Positions 27,812 to 35,239 of a stretch of DNA of 64,000 nucleotides are shown piece by piece. The first letter of the stretch is position 1; each line of letters begins with the position of its first letter. Under the pieces are notes generated by a model. The model worked only from the letters and a program-made list of their open reading frames with translations, was not told the origin of the DNA and did no database searches. Origin of the DNA: JAJVID01 sp035714085 (lineage in GTDB: Bacteria > Acidobacteriota > Blastocatellia > RBC074). The stretch spans positions 1-64,000 of the forward strand of contig DASTMP010000284.1 in NCBI GenBank assembly GCA_035714085.1, written 5' to 3'. Position numbers and translations under genes: made by a program.

Positions 27812-28191
27812 TAATCGTCCCAATCCCCCCACCATGGCCGGAACCTATACGGACGCCGATCCCGAAATCCAACCCCAAAGGGACAGGAAAACGCCGGAGT
27901 CGCAACCGGAACCGTAACGACAGGAACCGGGGCCGGACACGAGATCACAGGAGCCGGAGCCGGACACGAGATCACAGGGGCCGGAGCCGGACACGAAATC
28001 ACAGGAGCCGGACAAGCTACCGGGCACGGAGCCGGACAAGCTACCGGACACGGAGCCGGGCAGCATCCGCCAAATCCGGCGCCCCAAAATCTGTGTCGAT
28101 GTCTCGCTTCCACGCTCGAATCAAATCCAGCGAGCCCAATGATAATCGGCGCCAGCGCGATTAAGACGAAATACCTTCTTCTACTCGTCAT
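27811..28191 (-). CDS. Secreted Cys-Pro-rich repeat protein
   Basis: The ATG at 28191 has GGAGG six bases upstream, giving 126 residues (the frame runs on to 28323). A signal-like segment (RRRYFVLIALAPIIIGLAG) precedes HRHRFWGAGFGGCCPAPCPV. Then follow tandem units CPAPCPVA, CPAPVISCPAPA and PVISCPAP, spacing cysteines every few residues, then a Val-rich stretch and an aromatic/acidic tail RPWWGDWDD. Ten or so cysteines suggest an exported disulfide- or metal-binding protein. I know no named family. The DNA repeats (about 30 bp units, 27921-28080) show recent tandem expansion. The gene ends at a palindromic repeat. Confidence 0.65.
   Translation of the reverse strand: MTSRRRYFVLIALAPIIIGLAGFDSSVEARHRHRFWGAGFGGCCPAPCPVACPAPCPVACPAPVISCPAPAPVISCPAPAPVISCPAPVPVVTVPVATPAFSCPFGVGFRDRRPYRFRPWWGDWDD
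27921..28080. repeat. Tandem repeat of about 30 bp inside the Cys-Pro protein gene
   Basis: GGAGCCGGACACGAGATCAC-type units and the shorter GGAGCCGGACAAGCTACCGG units recur in register with the codons. They encode the VISCPAPAP and CPVACPAP segments. Confidence 0.85.
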
Positions 28192-28722
28192 AGTTTTCCT
28201 CCATTGATCTGACAGTTTCTCAGGAGGTGATGGGTATGAATCGCCGAAGTAGAGACTATGATCGCGCATGTGATATTTTGGCTGACCGTTCGTTGCGACG
28301 CGAGGCGGATTGTCGATTTGCAATGGCGTCAGCGGCGATGGGATTTGATCGTCGCTGGCGCGATGCAGTTTGTTTATACCGCCTTTTCCAGGCGTTTCAA
28401 CTCCGGTTCAGCGCTATGCGGCAAGGCTACTCGGGATTACACTTTCATCACCGCCAATTCCCTATACTTCGGCATGCCGCCGCCACCAGCCCTCTACCGC
28501 TTGTGGAAGCGGCTAAATTGCTTCGGCCTTATCAAGGCGCCTAAATACCATCCGACTGCCAGCAAGCCCGGCGCCAACCGCCTAGACGCGCCTATCAATA
28601 TCCCGAATAGCCAGTTTTGCCGCACATTCGACGCCCACGTCGTACAGGAGGCTGTATCGCTTCGTGTACAACGCCGCTCTCATAGCATCTGTGTTTTGTC
28701 TGATTTCACTCAAGTACAGGAG
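28192..28722. other. Gene-poor stretch
   Basis: Nothing convincing on either strand. A plus-strand frame (28236-28544, with AGGAGG before its ATG) has no recognisable composition and runs through a palindromic repeat copy (GCGTCAGCGGCGAT / GATCGTCGCTGGCGC, 28326-28361). I do not call it a gene. Confidence 0.5.
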
Positions 28723-30879
28723 CTATGCTGAGAACCGCTCGCAATAGCCGACGAACTCGCGCGCCAGTTCCAGCGCGGCCTGCGCCGACGCTTCATCGGC
28801 CTCGCCTGTCTTCAAATTCTCGAAAGTATTCCAGAGGTCATTCCAGGAACCGCCCGTCTGGCCGGACAAAACAAAGATGTTTTCGAACTCCCACAACGCT
28901 TCGAGCGAAGTGAACGGATCGACCAGCCGCTGGTATAGAGGGACGCGCGCGGCGGCGGCGGCGGCCTCGTAGGCTTCGATCAGCGTCTGTTCGTAATTGC
29001 CGTGATGGACGTATGCGGCGGCCTGTTGAAGCCGTTCGTGCGCCGTCGCGAAGACCGGAACCACTTCGGCGATAGTCGTCCCCGCGCATTCGCCGCGCAC
29101 GCCCGAACGCACCGTGAAGCGTTCATTCTCGTGGCCGTAATCGTCGTAGAACTGCGGATCGTCTTCAAAAGCCGGAATGGCTCGCAGCGGCTCCAGCGCT
29201 TCTTTTACCCGCTGATCGCCGATGCGCGCGATGAATGAGTTGAAATCCTCGCCGGGCGCCGACTGCTCGTGATGCAACCTGAAAAGCGTCTCGACGACTT
29301 TAATGGAGCTGCGCGCCGGGAACTTGCCCATCACTTTGGCCGCCTGTGAGCCTCTGTGATTGGCATGGTTGGCCTGGCCGCCGAGGAAGAGCAGATGCGC
29401 GGGGACGTTGCGCCCGTCCTGCGTCATCGCCGCCGCGTGAAACCCGATGTTGGCCAGGGCGTGTTGGGCGCAGCCGTTCGGGCAGCCTGAGATTTTGATT
29501 CGCAGGTCGCGGTTGCTTTCACGATACCCGGCCAAAGGGCCGTCGAAGAAAGCTTCGGAGATCGCGCTGCCCAATCCTTTGGCCGAAGCGATGCCCAGGC
29601 GGCAGGTGTCGGCCCCGGGGCAAGCCGTCACGTCGGCGACCGTCTCCGCGCCGGCGTCGCCGTGCGAGATCCGCAGTAACGCCTTGTAAAGTTCGGGCAG
29701 GTCTTCGACGCGCACCCACGGGAGGAAGAGGTTCTGTTCAATCGAGACCCGCAGTTCGCCGGCGGAGAAGCGTCGCGCCACACCGGCGAGCGCCCGCGCG
29801 TTGTCGGCGGTGACGTCGCCCAGTTTGGTGCGAACGTGAACGCCGCGCAGTCCCGGAATGCGGTGCTCGATGACCGAATCGCGCGCCCATTGCCGAAAAC
29901 CCGGATCGTTCGTCCATGAGTCCAGCTGGGGGTTGAGCGTGGTCAACCCGGGGGCGACGGCGGTGAATTCGGGCTCGGTCGGTTCTTCGAGGAAATCGGC
30001 GATGGACGGCAGTGGGCCGATGATTTCGCGCTCGGCGTCCACGGCGGCGCGGAACTTCTCCCAGCCCATCGTCTGCACCAGGAACTTCATCCGCGCCTTC
30101 ATCCGCTGCTTCCGCTCGCCGTAGCGGTCGAAGACGCGGATCACAGCGGTCGAGAAATTGAAAAGCTCCTCGATCGGTAGGAAATCGGCGTAAATATGCG
30201 CGATGTGAGGGCCGCTGCCCATTCCGCCGCCGACATAAACGCGAAAGCCGCGGCGCGTTTCGCCATCCTCCTCGCGCTCCACGGCGTGGAATCCCAGATC
30301 GTGAAAGGCGAGCGCGGAATGATCCTCGGCGCAGCCTTCAAAGGCGATCTTGAATTTGCGCCCCATGTTCTGGTTGAACTTGTTGCGCACCAGATAGCGG
30401 AAGAGCGCCTGCGCGTAGGGGTAGACGTTGAAGATTTCGGTGTGCGAGACGCCGGCGCGGTAACAGGCGGTTATGTTGCGCACGGTGTTTCCGCAGGCCT
30501 CGCGCGTGGTGACGCCGACTTCGGCAAGGGCTCGAAGCAGGGCCGGCGCTTCTTCCAATCGCAGGTAATAAAGCTGCGCGTCCTCGCGGGTCGTGAAGTG
30601 GATAAAGCTGCTGGCGTAGCGGTCGGCGGCGTCGGCCAGTCGCGTCAACTGGTCGGCGGTCAGGTAACCGCCGGGAATCTTGATCCGCTGCATCTGTACG
30701 CCCTCCTGCCGCTGGGCGTAGGTGCCGAACTGTAGGCGGAGCTTCTGCATCTTGGTCTCGCCCAGCTCCCCGGCGCGATACTTTTTGATTTGCTGTTCGT
30801 AATAGGCCAGCTCGTCCTCGACGTAGTCCGGGATGATCCGGGCTGGCGATTCTTCCATCTTGGTTGAAGTGGCGTCCAT
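28723..30879 (-). CDS. Ferredoxin-type sulfite reductase (siroheme, 4Fe-4S), extended
   Basis: Assimilatory sulfite reductase reduces sulfite to sulfide for cysteine synthesis. The 718-residue protein has two ferredoxin-like half-domains. GGYLTADQLTRLADAADRYA and EACGNTVRNITAC are N-terminal siroheme-domain motifs. TACPGADTC (about 419) and KISGCPNGC (about 463) supply the four cysteines for the siroheme-linked cluster. Nitrite reductase is the related alternative; the cysteine-rich leader upstream favours sulfite. About 110 extra C-terminal residues follow the core (YEAAAAAARVPLYQRLVDPF onward), probably helical and HEPN-like. GGAGAGA precedes the ATG. A terminator and leader peptide lie between promoter and gene. 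Confidence 0.9.
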   Translation of the reverse strand: MDATSTKMEESPARIIPDYVEDELAYYEQQIKKYRAGELGETKMQKLRLQFGTYAQRQEGVQMQRIKIPGGYLTADQLTRLADAADRYASSFIHFTTREDAQLYYLRLEEAPALLRALAEVGVTTREACGNTVRNITACYRAGVSHTEIFNVYPYAQALFRYLVRNKFNQNMGRKFKIAFEGCAEDHSALAFHDLGFHAVEREEDGETRRGFRVYVGGGMGSGPHIAHIYADFLPIEELFNFSTAVIRVFDRYGERKQRMKARMKFLVQTMGWEKFRAAVDAEREIIGPLPSIADFLEEPTEPEFTAVAPGLTTLNPQLDSWTNDPGFRQWARDSVIEHRIPGLRGVHVRTKLGDVTADNARALAGVARRFSAGELRVSIEQNLFLPWVRVEDLPELYKALLRISHGDAGAETVADVTACPGADTCRLGIASAKGLGSAISEAFFDGPLAGYRESNRDLRIKISGCPNGCAQHALANIGFHAAAMTQDGRNVPAHLLFLGGQANHANHRGSQAAKVMGKFPARSSIKVVETLFRLHHEQSAPGEDFNSFIARIGDQRVKEALEPLRAIPAFEDDPQFYDDYGHENERFTVRSGVRGECAGTTIAEVVPVFATAHERLQQAAAYVHHGNYEQTLIEAYEAAAAAARVPLYQRLVDPFTSLEALWEFENIFVLSGQTGGSWNDLWNTFENLKTGEADEASAQAALELAREFVGYCERFSA

Positions 30880-30944
30880 GCTCTCTCCTGTATGTGCTTT
30901 CTCCTGTCTGGGCTCTCTACTGCCTGACGCTCGGCGCCGAGCGC

Positions 30945-30981
30945 AAATAAAAACGCCCCGGCTCCTGTCGGAACCGGGGCG
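30945..30981 (-). terminator. Attenuator terminator upstream of sulfite reductase
   Basis: On the minus strand CGCCCCGG-T-TCC-GACA-GGA-G-CCGGGGCG is followed at once by TTTTTATTT. This is a strong intrinsic terminator between the leader peptide (stop at 31010) and the sulfite reductase start (30879). Its 5' arm, 30977-30968, is exactly complementary to leader bases 31049-31040. Confidence 0.9.
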
Positions 30982-31009
30982 CTGCGAGCCTTTTATTAAT
31001 GCTGTGATC

Positions 31010-31120
31010 TCAGGTTTGAATGATTACACGCATTGGCGGCCGGTTCCGATGGAAACGGGACGGACAACAACAACACGCGCAGGTAGCGCTGCGCTTAGCG
31101 CAAATCATCTCAGCCGCCAT
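31010..31120 (-). CDS. Polycysteine leader peptide (cysteine attenuator)
   Basis: A 36-codon frame (ATG 31120, or 32 codons from ATG 31108) ends at TGA 31010. It reads MAAEMICAKRSATCACCCCP and continues to VIIQT. One TGC, one GCG, then four successive TGT codons occupy 31081-31064. Two inverted segments follow the Cys codons: CCGTTTCC can pair with GGAACCGG (1:2), and TCGGAACCGG (31049-31040) pairs perfectly with CCGGTTCCGA of the terminator arm (2:3 antiterminator). This is the full layout of ribosome-mediated attenuation responding to charged tRNA-Cys. No ribosome site is seen; TACAAT at 31124-31119 would make the ATG at 31108 nearly leaderless, but the promoter is not settled. Confidence 0.85.
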   Translation of the reverse strand: MAAEMICAKRSATCACCCCPSRFHRNRPPMRVIIQT

Positions 31121-31200
31121 TGTAGAATAAATGTTCAAGATCCTCTTCCGTCCAATATTTATAAGTGAGACGCGCCAACGGTACAGCCGCTTAATCGGAT

Positions 31201-31243
31201 TGTCAACGCAAACGTTGACACCTTTATCTGTACCGCCTAGACT
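31201..31243 (+). promoter_or_regulatory. Promoter and operator palindrome of the first TonB receptor gene
   Basis: TTGACA (31215-31220), 17 bases, TAGACT (31238-31243). The perfect palindrome TGTCAACG-CAAA-CGTTGACA (31201-31220) covers the -35 box, as a repressor operator would. The region from -35 to -10 is almost the same as at 35025-35053. A GCCCGAAG/CTTCGGGC hairpin (31403-31430) lies in the leader before the gene. Confidence 0.7.
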
Positions 31244-31484
31244 TTGCGCCCGAGAGTACCACTATAGATCCATTCAAGACCGCTGATCATTGAACAGATT
31301 CTGAGATGAGCGGTAGACAGATTTATCAGACCGCCACGCGGCGACATTATCGCTCATCGCCGACATAGTTTTGCTGGGGTTTAAACTCAATGCGACTGGT
31401 TTGCCCGAAGGGGGGCGAGCCTCTTCGGGCTGACGTTATCAACTATCAACCAGCGATCTCAGTGAGATCCCAAGGGAGGATGCT

Positions 31485-34400
31485 ATGTCTGGAGAATACC
31501 GTTCCCGCCTTTCAGGCCTTACCATATACCCGCTGCTCATCTGTCTGCTTGCGCTGTTATGGCCGACGCAGGCCGCCGCGCAGGCTGTAAGCGGCACGAT
31601 CCTCGGATCGGCTACCGATGCGAGTGGCGCCGCGATGGCCGGCGTCAAAATCTCTCTCACCCACACTCAAACCGGCTTGACGCGGGTCGTCACCAGCGAT
31701 TCGGAGGGCGAGTATGTCGCGCCATCGCTGCCGCCCGGCGCGTATACGATTTCCGCCGAGATGCCAGGCTTTAAGAAGCTGGTGCTCGGCAACGTGGAAC
31801 TCAACGTTGACCAGAAAGCGCGTGTAGACCTGAAGATGGAGGTCGGCGCAACGACCGAAGCGGTCACTGTCGAAGGCTCGACGCCGCTGGTGCAAACCGA
31901 AAGTTCCGACCTGAGCGGAACTGTCAACGAGAGGCAGATCAAAAACCTGCCGCTCAACGGTCGCGATTTCGTCCAGTTGACGCGCACGCTGCCCGGCGTG
32001 ATGCGCGGGATTCCCGGCGCGAACATTGACGGCGCGGGCAGTCTGGCCTGGCGCGCTTCGGCGTCGTTCTCGGCCAACGGCATGCGTACGCGCGATAACA
32101 ACTTCCTGCTCGACGGCGTGGACAACAACGAGACATGGCTGAATTCGGTCGTCATCTTCCCGAGCATTGATGCGCTCGAAGAGTTCAAAGTCCAGACCAG
32201 CACCTACTCCGCCGAATTCGGGCGGTCGAGCGGCGGCGTGGTCAATATCCAGATCAAATCGGGCCAGAACGCCCTTCACGGCAGCGGCTTCGAATTCCTG
32301 CGCAACGACGCGATCGACGCCAACAACTTTTTCAATAACAAAAATGGTCGCGCCAAACCGCCTTACAAGCAGAACCAGTTCGGCGGCACGCTAGGTGGAC
32401 CGATCCGCCGCGACAAGATGTTTTTCTTCGGCGATTACCAGGGTGGCCGAATTCGCGATAGCCAGACTTTTCTTTCGAACGTGCCGTCCGATAATATGCG
32501 CGTCGGTAATTTTTCGGAATTGCTTGGCGCCAACCTATGCACGAACGCTTCAGGCCTCCCTGGCGTTTGCGGCGGCGCTTTCTCTAGCCCATTGATGGTA
32601 ACTGACACAACCAACGCCACCCTTCAGGCGCGCGTGGGGATGATTTTCGATCCGCTGACCAGACGTCAGTTCGCGGGCAACATCATTCCGGTCAATAGCT
32701 TTGATCCGGCGTCAAAAAACATCATCGAGCAACTTTATCCTAAAGCAAACGTCGCTGGAACGAAGTCGGCGACCGGACAGATCATCAACAACTATCTCAA
32801 CAATCCCGTGCTGGCTCGTGAAGACGATCAATTCGACGTGAAGATTGACAACTACTTTTCGCAGAACAATCACTTCTTCGGCAGGTACAGCTTCGAGCGC
32901 ACCCATCGTTTCCTACCGGCGACTTTGCCGCATGGCGATTCCGGGACGACCTTCGGCGCTGGAACCGGTTTGATTCGCGGGCAGAGCCTGGCGCTCAACG
33001 ACACATACACCATCAGCCCACGCTGGCTGAATGAAGCCCGCATCGGCTTCAGCCGCATCGGTTTCAAGGTGACTTCGATTGACGCGGGCACGAACCTGGC
33101 GCAGACGGTCGGCATTCCCGGTATCAACATCGGCGACACGTCGACGGCCATGTCGCAGATTCAATTTACGCCAGGCGACATTCGCAACCTGGGCGCGAAC
33201 TCGAATCAGCCGCTGCTGACCTTCCTGGACACGTTTCAGCTCTTCGACAACGTAACGCACACGCGCGGAGCGCACACGTTGAAGATGGGCGCGAGCCTGA
33301 CGCGGCGGCGGCGAAACGTTTTCAATGTGGACAACATCGTCGGCAATTTCAACTTTCAATCGTCCATCACCTCCAACTGCGGTGGCAGCGCGGTGAAATG
33401 CGATATCGCTCCAGGCACCGGCTTTTCGTTTGCGAGTTTCGTGCTGGGCTATCCGACCACCGTCACTCGCGGATTGATGCAGGGCGTGGTCGGCGAGCGG
33501 CGGCCCGAATACGGCGCGTACATTCAGGATGATTGGCGCGTCAGCAGCAAGCTGACGCTCAACATCGGTTTGCGCTACGACCTCTTCGCGCCCTACGTTG
33601 AAGTGTTTGACAGGCAATCGAACTTCGATACCAGCACGGGCAAATTCGTCGTCGCTTCCGACGACGCCACGATCAAAGGCATCGATGTCGGGCGCGCGTT
33701 GCAAACCACGCCGACGAAAGATTTCGCGCCGCGCTTCGGTTTCGCTTACGACTTGTTCGGCAAAGGCCAGACGGTGGTGCGCGGCGGTTACGGCATCTTC
33801 TGGAACAACCCGCTGACCGGCACCTCATCGCAGAAACCGTCGAATCCGCCGTTCCTGTTGTCGAACTCGCTCACGACCACGCTGCTGCCGACACTGCGGC
33901 TCAGCAACGGCATCCCCGCGCCCCCACCGGTCGATCCCAATCGCGCGCCATCCGGCACGACGCGCTCGATCTTCGACCCCGAGTTCACGGACGGTTACGC
34001 GCAGCAGTGGAATCTGAACGTCTCACAGCAGTTCGGCAGGAATTACGCGCTGGAGGTCTCTTACGTCGGATCGAAAGGCACGCACCTGGTGATCAAACAG
34101 GACATTAACCAGGCGCCGCCCGTCGTCGGCGTCAGTGACTCGAACATCAATCGCCCGTTCATCAAACTAGCGCCCGGCTTGCGCTCGCTGTCGCAGGTGC
34201 AGAGTCGCGGCGATTCGAACCACCATGCGCTGTTGGCTAAGTTCTCCAATCGTTTCAGCAATGGGCTGTCTTTCGTCAACTCTTACACCTTCGGCAAGAC
34301 AATTGACTTCGTCTCCGATACCGAAGGGGCGACGCAGAACGCCTACGACTTTGCGCGCGACCGCGCCGTCTCAGATTTCGACATCAAGCACACGTTCACT

Positions 34401-34928
34401 TCGAGCTGGACCTACGATTTGCCCTTTGGTAAAGGTAAATTGATCGGCGGCGGCGCCGGAGCGCTGGCGAACAAGTTCATCGGCGGCTGGCAACTGAGTG
34501 GGATTCTGCTCCTGCGTTCGGGCCTGCCGTTCAGCGTCAACCAGTCGCTGAACTTGCTCTCCACCGGCACGGGCAACCGCCCGAACCGGATCGGGTCGGG
34601 CGAGCTCGATAATCCGACGATTGATCGCTGGTTCGATCTGAACGCATTCGTCCCGACGACCGACAACACGGGAACCTATGGCAACTCCGGGCGCAACATC
34701 CTGCGCGCCCCCGGACAGGCGAACGTGGACTTCTCGCTCGTCAAGGTGACGCGCTTCCGCGAACGCTTCGAGAGCCAGCTCAAATTCGAGTTCTTCAACG
34801 CCTTCAACCACGCGCAATTCGCCGCGCCGGGCAACACCATCGGCACAGGGACCGCAGGCCAGATTACGAGCCTGCTCTTCGGCGCGACGGCGCGTCAGAT
34901 CCAGGTGGCGATGAAGCTCAGTTTCTGA
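31485..34928 (+). CDS. TonB-dependent receptor, Oar-like with carboxypeptidase-regulatory domain (1)
   Basis: An outer-membrane transporter of 1147 residues. The signal peptide ends near AQAVSG. Residues 40-125 are a carboxypeptidase-regulatory-like (transthyretin-type) domain (GSATDASGAAMAGVKISLTH, LPPGAYTISAEMPGFKKL). A plug domain follows (RQIKNLPLNGRDFVQLTRTL; NNFLLDGVDNNETW; EFKVQTSTYSAEFGRSSGG). The large barrel ends in IQVAMKLSF with a C-terminal Phe. GGGAGG precedes the ATG. It shares its promoter pattern with the second receptor and lies upstream of GH88, so uptake of uronic-acid oligosaccharides is a reasonable guess. A clear terminator follows. Confidence 0.92.
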   Translation: MSGEYRSRLSGLTIYPLLICLLALLWPTQAAAQAVSGTILGSATDASGAAMAGVKISLTHTQTGLTRVVTSDSEGEYVAPSLPPGAYTISAEMPGFKKLVLGNVELNVDQKARVDLKMEVGATTEAVTVEGSTPLVQTESSDLSGTVNERQIKNLPLNGRDFVQLTRTLPGVMRGIPGANIDGAGSLAWRASASFSANGMRTRDNNFLLDGVDNNETWLNSVVIFPSIDALEEFKVQTSTYSAEFGRSSGGVVNIQIKSGQNALHGSGFEFLRNDAIDANNFFNNKNGRAKPPYKQNQFGGTLGGPIRRDKMFFFGDYQGGRIRDSQTFLSNVPSDNMRVGNFSELLGANLCTNASGLPGVCGGAFSSPLMVTDTTNATLQARVGMIFDPLTRRQFAGNIIPVNSFDPASKNIIEQLYPKANVAGTKSATGQIINNYLNNPVLAREDDQFDVKIDNYFSQNNHFFGRYSFERTHRFLPATLPHGDSGTTFGAGTGLIRGQSLALNDTYTISPRWLNEARIGFSRIGFKVTSIDAGTNLAQTVGIPGINIGDTSTAMSQIQFTPGDIRNLGANSNQPLLTFLDTFQLFDNVTHTRGAHTLKMGASLTRRRRNVFNVDNIVGNFNFQSSITSNCGGSAVKCDIAPGTGFSFASFVLGYPTTVTRGLMQGVVGERRPEYGAYIQDDWRVSSKLTLNIGLRYDLFAPYVEVFDRQSNFDTSTGKFVVASDDATIKGIDVGRALQTTPTKDFAPRFGFAYDLFGKGQTVVRGGYGIFWNNPLTGTSSQKPSNPPFLLSNSLTTTLLPTLRLSNGIPAPPPVDPNRAPSGTTRSIFDPEFTDGYAQQWNLNVSQQFGRNYALEVSYVGSKGTHLVIKQDINQAPPVVGVSDSNINRPFIKLAPGLRSLSQVQSRGDSNHHALLAKFSNRFSNGLSFVNSYTFGKTIDFVSDTEGATQNAYDFARDRAVSDFDIKHTFTSSWTYDLPFGKGKLIGGGAGALANKFIGGWQLSGILLLRSGLPFSVNQSLNLLSTGTGNRPNRIGSGELDNPTIDRWFDLNAFVPTTDNTGTYGNSGRNILRAPGQANVDFSLVKVTRFRERFESQLKFEFFNAFNHAQFAAPGNTIGTGTAGQITSLLFGATARQIQVAMKLSF

Positions 34929-34955
34929 GCGGGTCAACCCGATAACGACTAGCAG

Positions 34956-35004
34956 AGAAGGTTTGGAGCGCGGTCTTCGGACGTCGTTCCAGACCTTCTT
35001 TTTT
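34956..35004 (+). terminator. Intrinsic terminator after TonB receptor 1
   Basis: AGAAGGTTTGGA pairs over 12 positions (one G-U) with TCCAGACCTTCT and is followed by TTTTTT. It stands 27 bases after the stop codon and before the next promoter, so the two receptor genes are separate transcripts. Confidence 0.9.
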
Positions 35005-35024
35005 CATGCCTCGTATGCGTGGAA

Positions 35025-35053
35025 TTGACACCGTTATCGGTAACGCCTAGACT
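35025..35053 (+). promoter_or_regulatory. Promoter of the second TonB receptor gene
   Basis: TTGACA (35025-35030), 17 bases, TAGACT (35048-35053). The spacer contains CGTTA-TCGG-TAACG (35032-35045), a palindrome with a central CG like LacI-family operators. 24 of the 29 bases from -35 to -10, or more, agree with the first receptor's promoter. Confidence 0.7.
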
Positions 35054-35239
35054 GCCGCCGAAGCCGATAAAGATGTCAAAAATTCTTGTCGGCAGCCTCT
35101 CACAGCAATAGACATTCACAATAACAGGCGCTCACAGACTGATCGGCGCCTGAAGACCGGCTTTGCCAGGGTGATCGCTCGTTAACAGGCTGGGGGCGCG
35201 GCGCCGCCCCTCACGATAACTCAGCGACAGGAGGACATC

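Noticed and set aside
28236..28544. Plus-strand frame with AGGAGG before its ATG
   Set aside because: The product has no family resemblance or sensible composition, and part of it is encoded by a palindromic repeat.
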